A stretch of DNA of 64,000 nt from contig NZ_CDME01000002.1 of NCBI RefSeq assembly GCF_000826545.1, forward strand, positions 558,001-622,000, written 5' to 3'. The translations under genes and the position numbers were made by a program. Source of the DNA: Kibdelosporangium sp. MJ126-NF4 (GTDB lineage Bacteria > Actinomycetota > Actinomycetes > Mycobacteriales > Pseudonocardiaceae). This document shows, piece by piece, positions 63,350-64,000 of this stretch. The notes under the pieces are model-generated. The model made no database searches. It was given only the letters and a program-made list of their open reading frames with translations, and had not been told where the DNA came from. Position 1 is the first letter of the stretch. Every line of letters starts with the position of its first letter.

Positions 63350-64000
63350 TGCGCATGACCTTCGTGCAACCGCCGAACGGTTTCCTTGACCACTACGATC
63401 TCGCGCCCCCGCTGGGGCTGCTGACCTTGGCCGCGGTGGCCAGGAACAACGGCGTCGAACCGGTGCTCGTCGACATGAACTTGCTGGGGATGCGCGATCC
63501 GAGCCTGTTGGGAGACGATTTCTACGACCGGGCCGTTGAACTGGTGGTCGCCACAAGTCCCGACATCGTCGGTACGACGTCGATGGCACTCGAGTCCCAT
63601 GTGTGCCTGGAACTGACCAGACGGCTCAAGGAACTGAATCCCCGGTTGGTGACTGTGCTCGGCGGCTCCCACTTCTCGGCGATCGCGCGGGAGACGCTGA
63701 CCTTCTACCCGTGGGTGGACTACGTGGTCACAGGGGAGGGCGAGCAGCCACTGAGCGGGCTGTTGCGGTACCTGCGCGGTGAGGAACCGGAGCCCCCCGT
63801 CAACGTGTGCTTCCGGCGGGACGGTGAGATCGAGCTGCGCCGCAGCCTGAAGACGCTGGGTTCGCTGGACGAGGTCCCGTTCCCCGCATACGACATCGCC
63901 GACGTGGACGCCTACTTCGAGCTGAATCCGATCCGGCTGCTCAACTTCGATTCGGGCAGGGGATGCATCTTCAAGTGCTCCTTCTGCTACAGCCCCGGTC
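63349..64000 (+). CDS. B12-binding domain radical SAM protein, C-terminus off window
   Basis: At least 217 residues. The N-terminal Rossmann-like cobalamin-binding domain (MTFVQPPNGFLDHYDLAPPL, GLLTLAAVARNNGVEPVLVD, DYVVTGEGEQPL) is followed by the start of a radical SAM domain with the cluster motif GCIFKCSFCY (CxxxCxxC). Class B enzymes of this type methylate unreactive carbons or rearrange them in natural-product pathways. The ATG could be 63349 or 63355. It continues beyond the window, so its specificity cannot be judged. Confidence 0.9.
   Translation, partial: MRMTFVQPPNGFLDHYDLAPPLGLLTLAAVARNNGVEPVLVDMNLLGMRDPSLLGDDFYDRAVELVVATSPDIVGTTSMALESHVCLELTRRLKELNPRLVTVLGGSHFSAIARETLTFYPWVDYVVTGEGEQPLSGLLRYLRGEEPEPPVNVCFRRDGEIELRRSLKTLGSLDEVPFPAYDIADVDAYFELNPIRLLNFDSGRGCIFKCSFCYSPG

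Noticed and set aside
1..64000. tRNA, rRNA or replication origin
   Set aside because: No cloverleaf-like B-box pattern, rRNA segment or DnaA-box cluster was noticed by eye; a dedicated scan could still find a tRNA.

Overview
The window is 64 kb of GC-rich DNA with strong third-position GC bias, many four-base ATGA stop/start overlaps and frequent GTG starts. Together with the gene content this points to a soil actinomycete. A member of the Pseudonocardiales is my best guess, but that is inference. The unplaced ends are an HTH-NTPase gene cut at base 1 and a radical-SAM gene cut at base 64000.

Region 1 (1-5 kb): part of an HTH plus nSTAND NTPase regulator, then four tandem paralogous genes for small secreted four-cysteine proteins of unknown function, closed by a clear hairpin terminator. 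Region 2 (4-47 kb) is the core: a hypoxia/redox/dormancy island. Its gene list closely matches the DosR (DevR) regulon of Mycobacterium tuberculosis: two Acg-like nitroreductases, four intact universal stress proteins, CBS and CBS-BON proteins, a CtpF-like P-type ATPase, a DUF1876 protein, a kinase/AAA fusion like Rv2004c, Hsp20, an Rv1733c-like membrane protein, a ribosome-hibernation-like gene and a DosS-like GAF histidine kinase. It also carries fermentative and microaerobic metabolism: GAPDH, alcohol dehydrogenase, pyruvate formate-lyase with its activase, PEP synthase, cytochrome bd with a fused CydDC exporter, and PPK2. I found about 15 copies of a 14-base partial palindrome (consensus GGGNCTTTCGGCCC, always C at position 5 and G at 10) in the intergenic regions of this island and none outside it. 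The half-site symmetry equals that of the DosR box, so one two-component system probably controls most of the island. No response-regulator gene lies in the window.

Inserted within the island are a MarR/flavin monooxygenase pair with an operator palindrome (17.6-19.3 kb), a methyltransferase, a 196-bp MITE-like element (25.1 kb), and a lower-GC two-gene cassette for a 620-residue membrane protein and a small partner (37.3-39.5 kb) that I cannot assign.

Region 3 (47-57 kb): gene remnants, a TlpA-like thioredoxin lipoprotein with a CcdA-like partner, an ion-transport operon (cation/proton antiporter, CBS protein, ArsB-like carrier), a dienelactone hydrolase, another methyltransferase, and an ArsR/AHSA1/glyoxalase operon. 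An almost invariant 25-base element precedes both the antiporter and a truncated methyltransferase and may be a structured RNA leader. Region 4 (57-64 kb) is the start of a biosynthetic cluster: a single-module NRPS (C-A-T), a membrane-anchored penicillin-acylase-type hydrolase, a 63-codon coupled ORF and a B12-binding radical SAM enzyme.

A striking background pattern is decay by internal deletion. At least ten genes survive only as ends joined together or as frameshifted fragments (heavy-metal ATPase, GNAT, USP, CBS, BON, NifS, ArsR-rhodanese, hibernation factor, amino-acid permease, ArsB, IstB).
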